This document shows, piece after piece, positions 9,661 to 23,195 of a DNA stretch of 64,000 nt. The position numbers and the translations under genes were made by a program. Source of the stretch: Tachypleus tridentatus (lineage: Eukaryota > Arthropoda > Merostomata > Xiphosura > Limulidae); NCBI RefSeq assembly GCF_004210375.1, contig NC_134837.1:167565310-167629309 (forward strand), written 5' to 3'. The stretch's first letter is position 1; the number at the start of each line of letters is the position of its first letter. The notes beneath the pieces are model-generated. The model was given only the letters and a program-made list of their open reading frames with translations, ran no database searches and had not been told where the DNA came from.

Positions 9661-12600
9661 TACTAGGATAATGTATTCAACCTGCTGATAAAAAATGAAA
9701 TAAAAACATTTTAACCATGTGGTTCACTTGTGTTAATTTTAATTAGCCACAGAAGTGAAAATACATCTATTGTTTTATTGTTATGGGTATATTTGACATC
9801 TGTAACAAATTTCAATGGTCATTTTATGCCCTTAGTGCTGCACATGCTCAGTTAGTGAAACTGTTTAATTCAGGAGAAACTATCAAAGATGTCAGCAGTT
9901 CATATACTGTTTCATCTTGTTGTAATTTTGAAATTTAGAACATATTTAAAAATGCAGATTTATTTCAAGACGCATAATGGTAAATAGGCCTACTCTACGA
10001 CTCAAAATTCTTAAAACTCAACCATCAACATTTAATCTTATGAAATATGTTATTGAGGTGTGGACTTGCTTCTTGTAAGAAGAACATTCATATCATTAGT
10101 AATAACCTTATTCAACTTTGGTTTTTCATGTCAATCAACTTTTTTTTTTTTTTTTTTTTTTTAGTTTTGGATTCTTTTTCTGAAGTGCAGAAGAATTAGA
10201 GGAACCTTGATTCAGTTGTTATATTGTTAGGAATTATCACATTCTTCCTCTCAGGTGTTACATTTGTGGAGTGAATAGGTCAGAAATACGACAATTAGGA
10301 ATCACAGATTTAACCATTGAAAGCTTAGTTTCAGACATAAATATTTTTTTATTAGTTATAACTGTGTGAAATGGTTTGCCCAAATGAGGTATGCATTATT
10401 AGTGTGATTTCATTTAAAATTTTGTTGGTAAAATATAAGAATAAGAAAAGGATTAATTTTAGTAAAATTAGTAATTTTTTATTAGTAGTATGATTTTATT
10501 AATGAAATGTATTCTTCATGAACTAAATATTACCTGTTATTTCAAATGGTTTATCTACCTCCACTTTGTATCAGATCTTTTTCAAAACATTGTCATATCT
10601 CTTAATACTGCACATAAATCTATCAACTGCTGTATGCATTTCTCATTTTAGGATGTCTCTCACTTGTTAAAAATTGTTCCTCAAGTTTATTTTAATAGGA
10701 TTTTCTAATTAAATACTCTAAATGTTACCATCATGGTGGAACAAAAGAGAAACATTCGGATGGAATTTGCTTATCAGATGATGATGATGATGTAACAAAA
10801 AAGAGAGAGAGAGAGAGGCAGTTAACTTGCAGAAACTGAAAATGGAGCATTTTGGAGTCAATAATGTTTTTATTACTGGATTGGAAGAACTATATTTGTT
10901 AACTATATACAAAGATAATGGAACTTCAGGATAGTGATAACAGAAATGTAACTAATTATTTCTGTATAACAAAAATATTTTCTTCTGTATCAAACCCATT
11001 AACTGTTTTTTAACAGTTATGACTAAACACTGCAGTGTGAAGCATAAATAGACACACACCTATATATGTTATGAACCATGTTGTCTGTCTGAACATTCAT
11101 TTGTTTCCCTTTTGAAAAGACATGTATGCAGATAAAGCATGAGTAATGTTAATGCCAATTTTTTTTTCCCAAGCAGGATATTCTATGCTAAATTATTAGG
11201 AATTAATTACACTATCATTAGCATTTGAAAATGTAATGTAATTTAAAGAATAAAAATGCAGATTTACTGCATGTCATTGTTGGATAGCTCTCAGCACGAC
11301 TGAAATGCTCACCAATTATATTTTATGGTGGATGGTATAAGTAACTCAGAGCTTTGGCTATCAGTGAAACCAAGAGTGCAGTGCAATTAACCCTTTTATA
11401 GTCTATGATATAATTTAAATTGTTACAGCTTCTATATAAACTACAAGCATTTATTTACAAGACTTTCTTTTCTATCCAGTAAATTACAAAATCCCACCTT
11501 TCTTAATAATGTGATTCCTTGTCATAATTAATTCTAATATGCTTGATTTAAAGATTTACAAAGAAAAATTATGCAATTTTAAGGTACTAGAAAGGAAACT
11601 AAGCAGTACAATTAACATTGTCATAAGATCTTAGAAAAACACAATTCAGTTACTCTACATGAATTTTAAAATTCTTCCTACTTAATATGAACAATTGTTG
11701 AATGAGTTTATTCTTATAACAACATCCAATAGCACTTAATACTAAAAAGAGTAAATTTAATAATACAATATTCTTTATTTCTAACACCAGCATGCTTATG
11801 CTACATAATCAAGCAAACCTTTGTACAGTTTAGTAATTTTTTTAAAAAAAAGATTATGAAGTAAAGGCTTTATATATGTTTCCAAGTTTGAAAACATTGA
11901 CTCTCATGTTCAAATTTATTTTTCTAAATTTTTTATTTTAATATTTGAGCAGATCAGATTTTGGAAAACTGCCCAAACCTCTAACATTTTTTAACTCTGG
12001 AATGAAACCTTTAGTGTGTTCTCTTGTGTTCTAGAGAATACTAATTTGACACAGTAAGCTTCTCTTCAGTACTTAATTTGGGTATCATTCTTGTTCCATT
12101 GCCTCTATTTGTACAGCTTCCAACATGGTGATATCCTTTCTGCAGTAAAAGAACCAACAGTTACCCATAGTACTGCAAAGGTGGAGTTGCCAATGTGTTT
12201 ACAAGGTTACAATAACCTTTGCAGCTAAATTTAGTATCATACTTTGTAAATAAAACAAGGTATATTTCTTTGTTGAAGCAAATATTTTGGCTAGATACAA
12301 GAACAATATTCCTGACTTCATGCAATTTTCTGTTAAAGCTCCATATTATACTCCTGGAGCTTTATCTTTTTTTCTTTTTTTTCTGTGTTTTCAACAAACG
12401 TGGAAGAAGCATCTAATGGAACACATTTTTCTTCCTTACAAAGTTATTGCATAAAATCTGCTAATTAATTTTATAAAGATTCCATATTTTTAAAGTGTTT
12501 TTTGCCTTCTCTTTTAGTAAATTGTCATTCAATAATTATTAGTAATTAAAGTTCATGTTGTTTTTTTTATGAAAAAACTTGTGTATTTAAAAAAGGAAGT

Positions 12601-15600
12601 GAACAGTTTATCAGTTTGAACAACATTCACTATCTACCAGAATCTTCTGCTAATCTATGTAATGAAAATTATCCCCAAAATGATGAAGTAAATGGCAAGA
12701 GCTTATCTTAAGATATTTCATATTCTAACTTAGTTGAATAATACTTTTCTTGGACGTCAGTTTGTTTCTTTAAGATTTGTTACAGTTACCACATATTTCA
12801 CTTTATTTTGGCCAATTTTCAATTTTAGTTAAAGTCCAGTAATCTTCTGTGTACCCACAAACCTTCTTTTAAATCACTTGACAGTGCAGTACCTTAAGAA
12901 AGCCTTGAATCAACTTCTGTAGAAATAGTGCAACAAATTGGCAATCTCATTGGAGACAGAGATGTTTGTTTACCAGTTTATGTGATTAATGGTTTTGCCC
13001 AGTAGTTAAATTGAATCAAACATTTGAAAGATGACTTTTTCAGATACTCTGGTTCAATATATTTTTTTTCAGTAGCTTAATCATATCTAAACTTAATGAT
13101 TTTTGTTACTTTAATATAAGCATTATGCTAGTGTGAAACTGATCAATAAACTTGGTTTCACAGCCTTTGGTAATAAGTTTACAATGAGATTTTCAAGGAA
13201 CATGGGTGTATCTACAACATATTATACAGTACAACTGTCAGTAGAATAATTGGTAATTGTTAGATTTATAAGCATAAAGTGTGAATTTTCTGGCTGCTGT
13301 GTAATAGGGATAATGATTAAATTTACCAATAAATGGTGATACTTTTCTTTTTAGTAGTAATGTACTTAGTGATGGCTATACTTGTCATTAAATAAAGCAT
13401 TGGTAAGCTTCTTTGTTTTTGCCTGAAACTTAATGACCAGTTTTGCTAGATTATGTTTTAAGGGGTAGTCAGTTGAGCTAGACAACTAATACAATAAGGT
13501 TGCATTTGTATATGTGAAATTAATTATGTGCAAATTAGATTCATAAGTATTTGAAGTTCAATTCAGCAAAAATTGGATAATTAATATATATTGTTTATCT
13601 TATTTGCTTCATAAAATGGCATGTATAAAATATGTAATTTGTTTTTAGTATAGGTGTTAGAGGAAGGTTCATCACATAGTTCTTAATTTAACTAGTTTAA
13701 AAGAAAAGTTAGAAATGAATTTATTGTTAATTGTTTTTGAAATATTTAAAGATTTGATATTGAATGAAAAGTGTTATGAAGAATCTTAGAATTTGAAGAA
13801 CCAGTTTTATCAGTATTGTGATGTATATAAGTAATTGATTTTTTGTTACTCATAAAATTAATATTTGAGAGGGAGAGAGATTTAATTATGTATGTTTTAT
13901 AGCTAAAACAAGATGTTTTATTGAAGGATAATCTGATTCTGTCATTACTTTTACTGTAAGAACATCTTTCTCAGTTTACTCTCATATGAAGTTATAACCA
14001 TTGTGCTCACACATTATTTACATATTAAAACATTACTGTAAAATTAAATCTACATTAATATGTATGCTATATAAACTGTAGATTATTTATAACTAGTCTG
14101 ACCAAAACTGTGGATTGAGGACAAAAAATGTTATGAAACCTAGTATGAATACATGCTTATCAAAATCATTCCACAATAAATCTGGAACTTTTTCCTGAAG
14201 TTAATTAATTGCTTTGTACTTAAGGGGAAATTCACAATAAAACTGGAACAAAATAATTTGATTGATAACAAAAGAAAAAAATTAGTTTTTCACATTTTAG
14301 AAACATTTACTTAAATATGATATTGGTTTTTATTTATAAAGAACCAAGTTTGTCTTGGTCTCCTACATAAATTACCTGTTTGTCAAGGTTCCATGTATGT
14401 CTGTGTGATAGCAGGTTTTTCCAGAAGTGGGTATAACACAAGGAGATTTCAAAGTGAGCCATTATAAATTGTAATAAAACTTTGTAAGTATACAGTTGTT
14501 TTGATGTTCTTTGTTATTTATTTTAAGTGTAAGTGAAATTCTAGAGAAGAAAATATGTGCCTAAAACATGTCTAGGGTTTTGAAGCTTAAAGTTGTAATG
14601 CATAGTTCATTAATACTAACCTGTTCTGAACAGGTATTTTGTCAACCCTCCCTTGAAACATGAAATATGTATCGTGTCACACGTAATTTCCAAATGCTTC
14701 AATAAATTGAAGAAGTTTGATTGTACTATGGAATATTACATTTTATCTATTTTTAGATGTAATGTACATTGTTTAGCTAAAAATAGTTTCAAAACTTTAT
14801 ATTGAGACACCTTAAAAGTTAAAAAAAAAAACAGAATAAAAGTTAAGTATGATTACATACACAGTCAACAGTTTTATAAAAGAGTTTACAAAAATTAAGA
14901 TCATTACTATTATCGTTATTTCTTCAGAATTAGAGTTTTATCAAAATTTACTAGCCAAGAAATTGTTACTTGTTTTTATTGTAAATAGTGGGTGGATTAT
15001 GTACTTTCTTAATTATTAAATATGCAGTTGTTTTTAATTGAATGTATATGTTTCTAAACATAACTGATTTGATGTTTTTGTATTTTATTGACATAATTTG
15101 CATGTATGTACCCAAAAATTGTTTCATAAAAACAGTTTATCTTTTCCAAATTTAAATTGCTATGTACACATAGTGTTACAGATATCTTTAAAAATTAATG
15201 AATCAATAAAAACTGAGACTAGTGTAAAAAAATTTACATGGATTAAAGAAAATGGGGTATTTTATATGTGTAAAAAAATTGTTCATTTTAGAAACTATTT
15301 CAGGCTGAAATAGTAAACATATCAACAATTTGTTATGATTAGATTCAAGCTAAAAAAAATGAATATGCAAGATACTTGCAAGTAAAATATATACTTTTAA
15401 TATGTGTTTTTTTGTTTTTTTTTGTTAAAGATGAAGCATTGACATATGCATATGAAAAGAAGTGTGGATGCATCTAATTATTTGCGTTCCTGGATTTTTT
15501 TCAAGGATTTTATCTGATACTTGTTTTCCTGTGAAATGGTAATGAATATTTAAAACTTGAAGTTACACACTTAATGGTCAAACCATTGTGTAAGAGCAAT

Positions 15601-15606
15601 TTCTAG

Positions 15607-15722
15607 CGAGTGAATGAACTATGGTGAAAACATTTCAAGCATATTTACCTAATTGTCACCGTACATACAGCTGTATCCATTGCAGAGCACACCTAGCCAA
15701 TCATGATGAGCTGATCTCAAAG
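15607..15722 (+). CDS. Yippee-like protein, coding exon 1
   Basis: The ATG at 15621 starts a frame reading [20 protein letters not shown] and continuing through [14 protein letters not shown] to a donor after 15722 (AAG|GTACAT). The first zinc pair, C18 and C21, lies here. The exon probably begins after the AG at 15605-15606, but the polypyrimidine tract is weak. The coding part is exactly 34 codons. An out-of-frame ATG at 15614 opens a short upstream frame that overlaps the start. YPEL proteins are small zinc-binding proteins found at centrosomes, spindle and nucleus; their molecular role is poorly defined. The best match is the YPEL1-4 group rather than YPEL5. Confidence 0.93.
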
Positions 15723-16810
15723 GTACATAATTATAATTTGATTAAACTTTAACTCTTTGTATTTTTGTTAAGTTGAGTGTTTTAAAATATAGTGTCTTGT
15801 TATTTATATACAAGTATTGGGGAAAAAAAGTAACTCTGAATAGAAAAAACTATGTGCAGTTGTGTAATTAACTTGGAAAGAGGAAACAAAAAACATGAGG
15901 ATGTAAGTGGATTTATAACTTGATACAGCTAATGACTAAACTGTCTTGTCTTTACATGGAGAATAAAATCCCTACAATCATCCCCATTTTGTCTGTCAAA
16001 AGCTTAGTGTTTGATTAATTTCAGCTTTCATTGTTTTACCTTTATGACTATTTTGCAATACAGGTTCTATCTGTTTTGCCAGTGATGCAGAATTTTATTC
16101 TTTATGTAAAGTAGAGATGATCTAGTCTCCTATGTGAAAATTAGTTGGAACATGTGATTTGTCTACTTCCATCCATATGTTTGGTTTCTTTTTAAAGTTC
16201 AGTTGTCAGCCCTACATAATTTTTTCTTTGTTTAATGATAAATTTATTTTCTGTTACTTGTTGGTATACTTTTTATAAGATGGCCTGTGTAGGTTACTGG
16301 GTTATAGAGAGTATTCCAAAGCTTTATGAATTTTACATAGAATGATAATAAAATAGGTAGTCAAAGATTGTGAAAACTATTTAGCTCTAGCAAATTATGA
16401 TTAAATTATCATTACTTCTGGAATTAGGTATGTACTAGGCCTGTTGAAGAAAGATGATGATGAATGAAGATAAGAAATTTCTGTTTTTGCTATTCACCTT
16501 CCTTTTCAACTTTGAGATAAATGACAGCTGGAAAGTGACATACACCACAGATAGAGTAACCATGCTAAATGGCCCTTCATATCTAGCTTCAGAAAATCCA
16601 TAGGAATTTTGTGTTGCTTAAATGTAGTTGTTGGTGCCTTCCTTATATAGTGTTAATATGTTCTCCACTATGTGTATATTGAACACATTCCCAGTTATAA
16701 ATATACAGGAAGATGAATTGATTAACAGGAAGATATCTTCCATTATTTATTATCACATAGCCATTTCATTTCATGAAGTTAATTTTTCTATCTTTTCATC
16801 CTTCTAACTA

Positions 16811-18134
16811 CAAGGTCTGTTCAAAAAATACGCGGACTGTTTGAATTGCGCGGCTCCAGTTGGTTCCAGGGGAATCTGCTTGGTGTCGCTAGGTTTGCAC
16901 AGATCAGCTGATTACGACGCCATTTTTTCAATTGCAGATATCTTCATTTCTGTATTAGCTACGCGGTTTTAAGTGAAGTGCGATTTTTTCGTTTGGTGGA
17001 TTTCAGAATGAATGACCTGAAGGAACAACGACTTGCTGTGAAATTTTTTGTTAAACTTGGAAAATCTACGACTGAAACTTTTGCTATGCTTAACACGGCT
17101 TACGGTGATGTTGCTATGAAGCGTACGGCATGTTTCAAGTGGCATGAACATTTTAAGGATGGTCGACAGTCCATTGAAGGTGATGAGCGTCCTGGACGTC
17201 CTTCCACGTCAACTGACGACCCACACGTCGACAAAATCAACACTCTGGTGCGGGCAAATCAACGTCTGACTGTCAGGGAGCTTGCTGAAGAGTGTGGGAT
17301 ATCAGTTGGATCTTGTTACAAGATTTTGACCGAAAAATTGAAGATGCACCTCGTTGCTGCGAAATTTGTGCCACGCCTGATGACGGACGAACAAAAAGCC
17401 CATCGCGTCCAGGTTTGTCAGGAACTGCTTGATCGTTCAGAAGAAGATGAAAACTTCTTGTCAAGGATCATAACAGGTGATGAATCATGGGTTTCTGGTT
17501 ATGATATTGAAACGAAGGTCCAATCGTCCCAGTGGATGGGTGAAACATCCCCCAGACCCAAAAAGGCTCGCCAAGTTCGATCCAAGGTCAAGGTGATGCT
17601 GACAGTTTTCTTCGATGCTAAAGGTGTTGTTCACCACAAGTACCTCCCCGAAGGCTCCACAGTGAACCAGACTTACTATATTGAAGTTCTGAAACGTCTG
17701 AGGGACCCCATTCGTCGCAAAAGGCCAGAAATGTGGAGGAGAAGCAAATTGTTTTTCCATCACGACAACGCTCCAGCCCATTCATCCCTCAGAACTCTTG
17801 AGTTTTTGGCCAAACACTCGATCACTGTTCTTCCCCACCCCCCTACTCACCTGACCTTGCTCCTTGCAATTTTTTCTTGTTCCCCAAACTCAAAAGACCC
17901 TTGAAAGGAAGAAGATTTGAGACGATTCCCGAGATTAAGGCAAATGCGACGAAGGAGCTGGAGGACATTACAATAAGAAGCGTACCAGGACTGTTTCAAC
18001 AAGTGGAAACACCGTTGGGATAAGTGTGTGCATTGGGGAGGAGAGTACTTTGAAGGGGTCCCAGACCTGTAACTTCTAAATAAAGTACATTTTGTTTTAT
18101 GACGTCAGTCTGCGTATTTTTTGAACAGACCTCG
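16811..18134 (+). mobile_element. mariner transposon, full-length but inactive
   Basis: This 1,324-bp element is flanked by TA dinucleotides (16809-16810 and 18135-18136). Its terminal inverted repeats are nearly identical: the left begins CAAGGTCTGTTCAAAAAATA and the right, reversed, CGAGGTCTGTTCAAAAAATA. Size, TA target and transposase all fit Tc1/mariner, mariner family. It sits in the first YPEL coding intron in the same orientation as the gene. Confidence 0.95.
17008..18072 (+). pseudogene. mariner transposase (DD34D), degenerate
   Basis: From the ATG at 17008 the frame begins MNDLKEQRLAVKFFVKLGKS. It has a helix-turn-helix segment (LTVRELAEECGISVGSCYKI), the linker, and catalytic motifs ITGDESW (first D) and HHDNAPAH (second D). 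The frame is lost at about 17836-17842 in a C run, where one base is missing from the expected HPPYSPD codons. The following motif reads PCNFFLF instead of PCDFFLF, so the third catalytic aspartate is asparagine. A second frameshift lies near 17975, before the end of type KWKHRWDKCVHWGGEYFEG, which stops at 18070-18072. The usual length is about 345 residues. It is dead but young enough to align along its whole length. Confidence 0.93.
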
Positions 18135-18374
18135 TATGTTCTTAAGGGTAATAATTGGCTATCATTTGCCAGATTCCTGCTATTTCTATTAACCATCAAT
18201 TCTGTTTGCTCCAACATGTTGAGAAAATTGTTGGAAGTGGGGGTGAATGCTGGGGCTGGAAATAAAGTAACAGTACTAGCAGGCTTAGTTTAAGATTCTC
18301 TGGTATGTTTATGTTCATGCTAAACTGAAATTGGTTGTGAGTTAGCTCTCAACTAGCTGACAGATGGTAAACTT

Positions 18375-18450
18375 TATTTTAATTAAAGTTTTAATACCCA
18401 TACCAGCCGTCTTGAGAACCCATTTTTACTTCAAGTGGGTTTTTTGTCGT
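18375..18450 (+). repeat. Partial Penelope-type terminal block
   Basis: The block 'taatacccataccagccgtc' plus TTGAGAACCCATTT matches the downstream half of the repeat at 4680-4895. Only this part is present and no coding region accompanies it. Confidence 0.35.
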
Positions 18451-21400
18451 CACAAGATAATAAACTAATCTTAAAATGTTAATTGAAGCCATAGGTATCC
18501 AAACACCTCAAATGCATGAACTTCTTAAAGTGAATTAGCATATGATTTTTAAAGGATCAGCACAGAGGTGGGGTTTAAATTTTTCTTCATCTGCCTTAGT
18601 AGTTTGTGCTTTCACATATTTGTTTTGAATTGCATAAAATACATTTTTCTTTCATTGGACATAATTTTTGTGTGTAAAATCATTTACATGGGACCTAACT
18701 TTAACAGAGACATCTCATGAAAGTTTGAGGAACAGATGACTACAAAGTTCTTGAAATTGTTTTAATAAGTAAGGATTTCTTCTCATAAATGAAACATTTC
18801 AAACATATAAAATGTTGCAGATCCTGAGATTATTTAGTCTCATAAGTTATTTATCTGGTCATATATTAAGGAATTGCTCTCATTATGTGTTACACTCATC
18901 TTATTACATTCATGTTTATCATATATTAAGTCAATACATATGTATTTAAAAATTTAAATATTTATATCTAGTTAGGAACCTAGACTCTCAGCTTCCTGGG
19001 CTGAATCCAGCACCAATGACAAGTTTTATTTGTTTTAATTCCTGTTCTCCTTAATAGTTTACCATTTACAATGTTATTATTCCATACAAGTTTTGTTTTG
19101 TACTAAAATCACATGTTTGTATGCTATTATCAGTATAATGTGGATATGACTGAAACATTGTTATACAGTATGTCAAACTTTGGCACTACTTGGAAAATTA
19201 TATGCCTTGTGTGTTACATTTTCAGTATTGTAATGGATGTTTGCTAAAGTTTTATTCAACATTGTTTAAGTTAATTCTTTTTATAATTTTTGAAGTTTTC
19301 TTTATTTAAAAGTCATGAATTCATAAATTAGTGCCACATATTTGTTACTACCTTTATGAATTTCTTTTATCCTTCAAACTGCTCTAGCTTTCCACTTTTT
19401 CATATGATGAATTTAATTGAAACTGCCTAATTTTCCTTGTCATTATATTAAGCTTCAAGCAAACTTTTCACTCTCCTTTTTAGGTTTTAAATAAACATTC
19501 ATATTTAACTAAGTTTGTCTTCATTATAACTTTGCATGTACTTTACTTTGCACCTAATCATTAAGAAATAAACTTCACCCTAAAATATGTCTGTAATGTA
19601 TGTAGCAGATTGGCCAAATGCTTTATTTATCTTTGCAAAGCATAATAAAACCCAGGATTCACTGTTTTGTTTTAAATTTGATAATAAGTGGGAGAAATAA
19701 AACTTTCTAAGTGACCTATTAATTCATTATAAGGTAATCTTAGAAACGTGCAATTTTCCATATGTTTTATTTATTTCCATTGTGACACTTTCACTTGTTT
19801 TACCTAGAATAGAATTAACAATTGAAGTAAGCCTAAACGTTTTCACTGTGGATGTGTAAATGATTCTGATTGACATTCAAGGCATCTTTACCAAAACAGA
19901 CATAGTTAAGTGTGCAAGTATATCCAAGTTTAACTTTCAAATATGACACTAAATTGTATAATTCTAGTATCAGTCAAGTAATATGTTTGGTGAAAAAAAC
20001 AACAAAAAAACTATTGCCACATTTCTTTTGCACAAAGGCTAATTGTAAAAATTAAATTGTTGTTTTTACTATGGTTTCCTTTATTTTAATTACAGTAATA
20101 ACAAAGTTTAGCTTCTTTATTTTTTTATCTAATAGCTAATTGTTCATTGGTTGTGAAATTTAGTTGGACACTGGAAAATTTCCCTTCAGAGTGACCAGTT
20201 GTTGTGAGCAAAAAATGTTTCCATTGCTGTTGAAAACAATTTGGATTCAATAGCGAGTAGCAAAGTCAGTCTTTTGGAATAAATTTTGTAAATATGCTGA
20301 AATTCACATCCTTGTACTAGCAAAAAGTTATCTCCAACAACAGGGATGTAGCTGTGGTGAGTGGGGTGGTTCAGGATTCATTCTGCCCACCCAGCTCTAA
20401 ATATCACTGAGAATGAGTTCACCATCAGGATGAAAAATTTCTTTGTCAATGCAACAGTAGTTTACCTTGCAATTAGCTTTTCTGGAAAGTTGTGGAATAA
20501 ATAACCTTCAGTAATATACGTTTCTGAGGAAAGTCCACTGGAAAAACCTGCACACACAACTGAACAAACAACCATGCTATATTAATTCACTTGAACTTTG
20601 CATGGGATGTCAGACAATATCATCCACAGTGGATATCATATAAAGCATATGCTCTTTCCAGTTTAAAAACAAACAAACAAATTTACAAAAACAATATAAA
20701 CCTGAATTGAAAGAGCTTTATTTATATTTTTATATTAAGACTGCTGGAACCTACATGTTTTTCTGACTTCTTGAATTTGAAATTTTACAAATATCTAAAG
20801 TATAAAAGTACACCAGCATTGTTTTTTGTTTGTTGTTTTTTGCATTAAACTTTTTTAATCTCATTGTGACTAATCTCTATCATTTACCTGTTTTTAAAGA
20901 TATATTAATCAGAAAAATAAAACTCAACTCAAAGTAAAATTTGTCATCACTTTTATTTTGTTAGACTCTTTGTTCCCCTTATTACATATTTGTTTAGTTA
21001 CTGCTCATGTGAATTGTTTTAATGGACATTTTGAAAGTAATTAAAATCATAAATGTGAATGTAACGAGTTTTTTTGTTTTCATGGTTAAGGCAGCTTAAG
21101 GCATGTGTATCTATGGGCTAGACTGGTTTTTACCACCACTCCCACTCAAATCATTTTAGCTATGACCCTTTCTGACACAAATAAAACCTGTAATTTCATC
21201 ACTGAGCTATGTTTATGTCCTAGTGTCGAATGTAAAGGATTTTACCATTGCTGAAATTGACTACTTCTTGTTGGTAGGTGGTGGAGTAAAGTTGATGAGG
21301 TTGATAGTCATCATTGTTAAAATTATGGGGGTTCATGATTGTGGCTGGCAGTTATGTGTTTTATACTTTTTGATTAAGGTCAAGGACTCAGTTTGATATG

Positions 21401-22984
21401 AATGTGACAGTCGTATTCATCCAGATATTTAAGGTCTACACAGTTATTTTCCCTGTAATGAATGGTGAGGGTTTTGGCACTAGAAAATAAAGCCCACATA
21501 TTCAATAGCTTTCTATATTTAGCCTCTACTTTCTCTAAATATTTTTACCTTCTTTTTTCTTTAGCTTTTTCCAACCCCTTTTGTGTTCGTACTTTTGTAT
21601 GATGGATAAGATAAACATTTGAAGAATAATGTACGTGTACATATAAACTTACTTGTGAGTGTGTATCTAAGAGAGAGAGAGAACTACAGAGTTAGAATGA
21701 GACACCTAATAGTTTTGTAACAAATGATCACACATTTTCTGTACTTAACTCGAAAATTTCAAATTTAGTTATTGGATGACTTGTATTCTACACTCCACAA
21801 TTTACTTGTTAAGTTGTTAACAAATTATTTAGAGCTGATAAGCAGGTAAATACAAGTCTACAAGTAATTATGAATTTTTACAGGACAATGAATTGCAAAT
21901 TTTGTTCAAGAAATGTGAACTGTTGATATAATATATCTTAATATACTGTTATTCCATCTGTTAGAGATGACTCAGCTCTATTTCTTTAGCAAAATCCAAA
22001 GCCTTTGAAAATGAAGGACTGAAAGATGTGGATATCTTATATATAGCCTAACAGTTCAGTTCTAATTATGTTGTAGGCCAACAATTTGATCATATGATAG
22101 AATAGTGTTTCTAGCAAAAGTTGTGAGAGAAAAGTCTGACTGGAAGCATCATGAAGATGTGATATAAAGATATTTTGATTGGCCAAGGCCCATTCTTAGG
22201 TTAACATTACTAGAATAAGCCTTGCTTGGATCTTGTACATTTGCATTGTAAACTGTATGCAAATATGTGAGGTCAAATTATGTCTACTGGAGGGAAGCCG
22301 ATCAAATCTCTTCATGCAACATCACACGACAGGCCTACCAACATCGTGCACATAATATCTCCCATTATAAGTATTTTCCTAAAAAAATGAAGATGAATAT
22401 TATATAAAACAGGCCTTTTCTTGAGTCTTGGCCTGAGGCACATCTCCAATCATTTCTATCTTAATCTACCCCTGTTTCTGACTACCCAGATGAATAGCTC
22501 TGACTCATGTGTCTAAGTCCTTTCTTCAGTAACAATTAAGTTGATGTAATCCTGCATATAATATTCTGTTGGTGTTTTTCCTTCAGGACTTAAATATTAT
22601 AATGGACACTTCAGCAGTAACCTTTCAAAAAGGTTTGATTATGCAAAACTGCTAAATTAACATAAAATGGTGATGAATCTTCTGATTAAATATCAGGTTC
22701 TCCAATAAAGTGATATCTGTATCCAAAAGGGTATGAAGGTTCTTACCAGAATTCAGAAACATTCATATAGATATTTCACCTATTTAAAAAGGAAGTCACT
22801 GCTTTATGTTTTGGTTTCCAGTCCGTAACAGGACTTAAACTCTGAACTGTCCAAAGTTATGTATTTGTCTTTTGATCTGTATCCTTGTGTATACTACATT
22901 TGTATTTCGATGTGAAAATCACCCTATTGATGGTTTAGTTTTTGGCTACTCAATCTTCTTCACTTTTCTTAGGGCTGTTATAGA

Positions 22985-23195
22985 TTAGTCACTTAAAATC
23001 TGTGGGTCTTGGGTTTGAAATTCTGTTTCAAACATGCTTGCCCTATCAACTCTGGAGGTTTTGAAATGTGATGGTCAATGGTAAGAGTAGCCCAACAGTT
23101 GGTTATGGAGAGCGAGTATCTGCCTTCCCTCCATTCTATCACTGCTAATTTAGGGATGGCTAATGCAAATTGGTTTTGTGTAACTGTGTAGAATT
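22985..23195 (+). mobile_element. tRNA-derived SINE, family 1, old copy
   Basis: Opposite orientation to the other copies. TTGGGTTTGAAATTC (B-box remnant), CAAACATGCTTGCCC, GATGGTCAATGG, AGAGTAGCCCAACAGTTGG and CACTGCTAATTTAGGGATGG match the reverse complement of the family consensus. It is strongly diverged and hence old. Overlapping minus-strand open frames are shadows. Confidence 0.65.

Noticed and set aside
16978-17007. Upstream extension of the mariner frame from a GTG at 16978
   Set aside because: The ATG at 17008 with MNDLKEQR fits the usual transposase start. GTG initiation is unlikely in an animal transposon.
17273-17781. Minus-strand frames of 63 and 98 codons
   Set aside because: They are shadows of the plus-strand mariner transposase.
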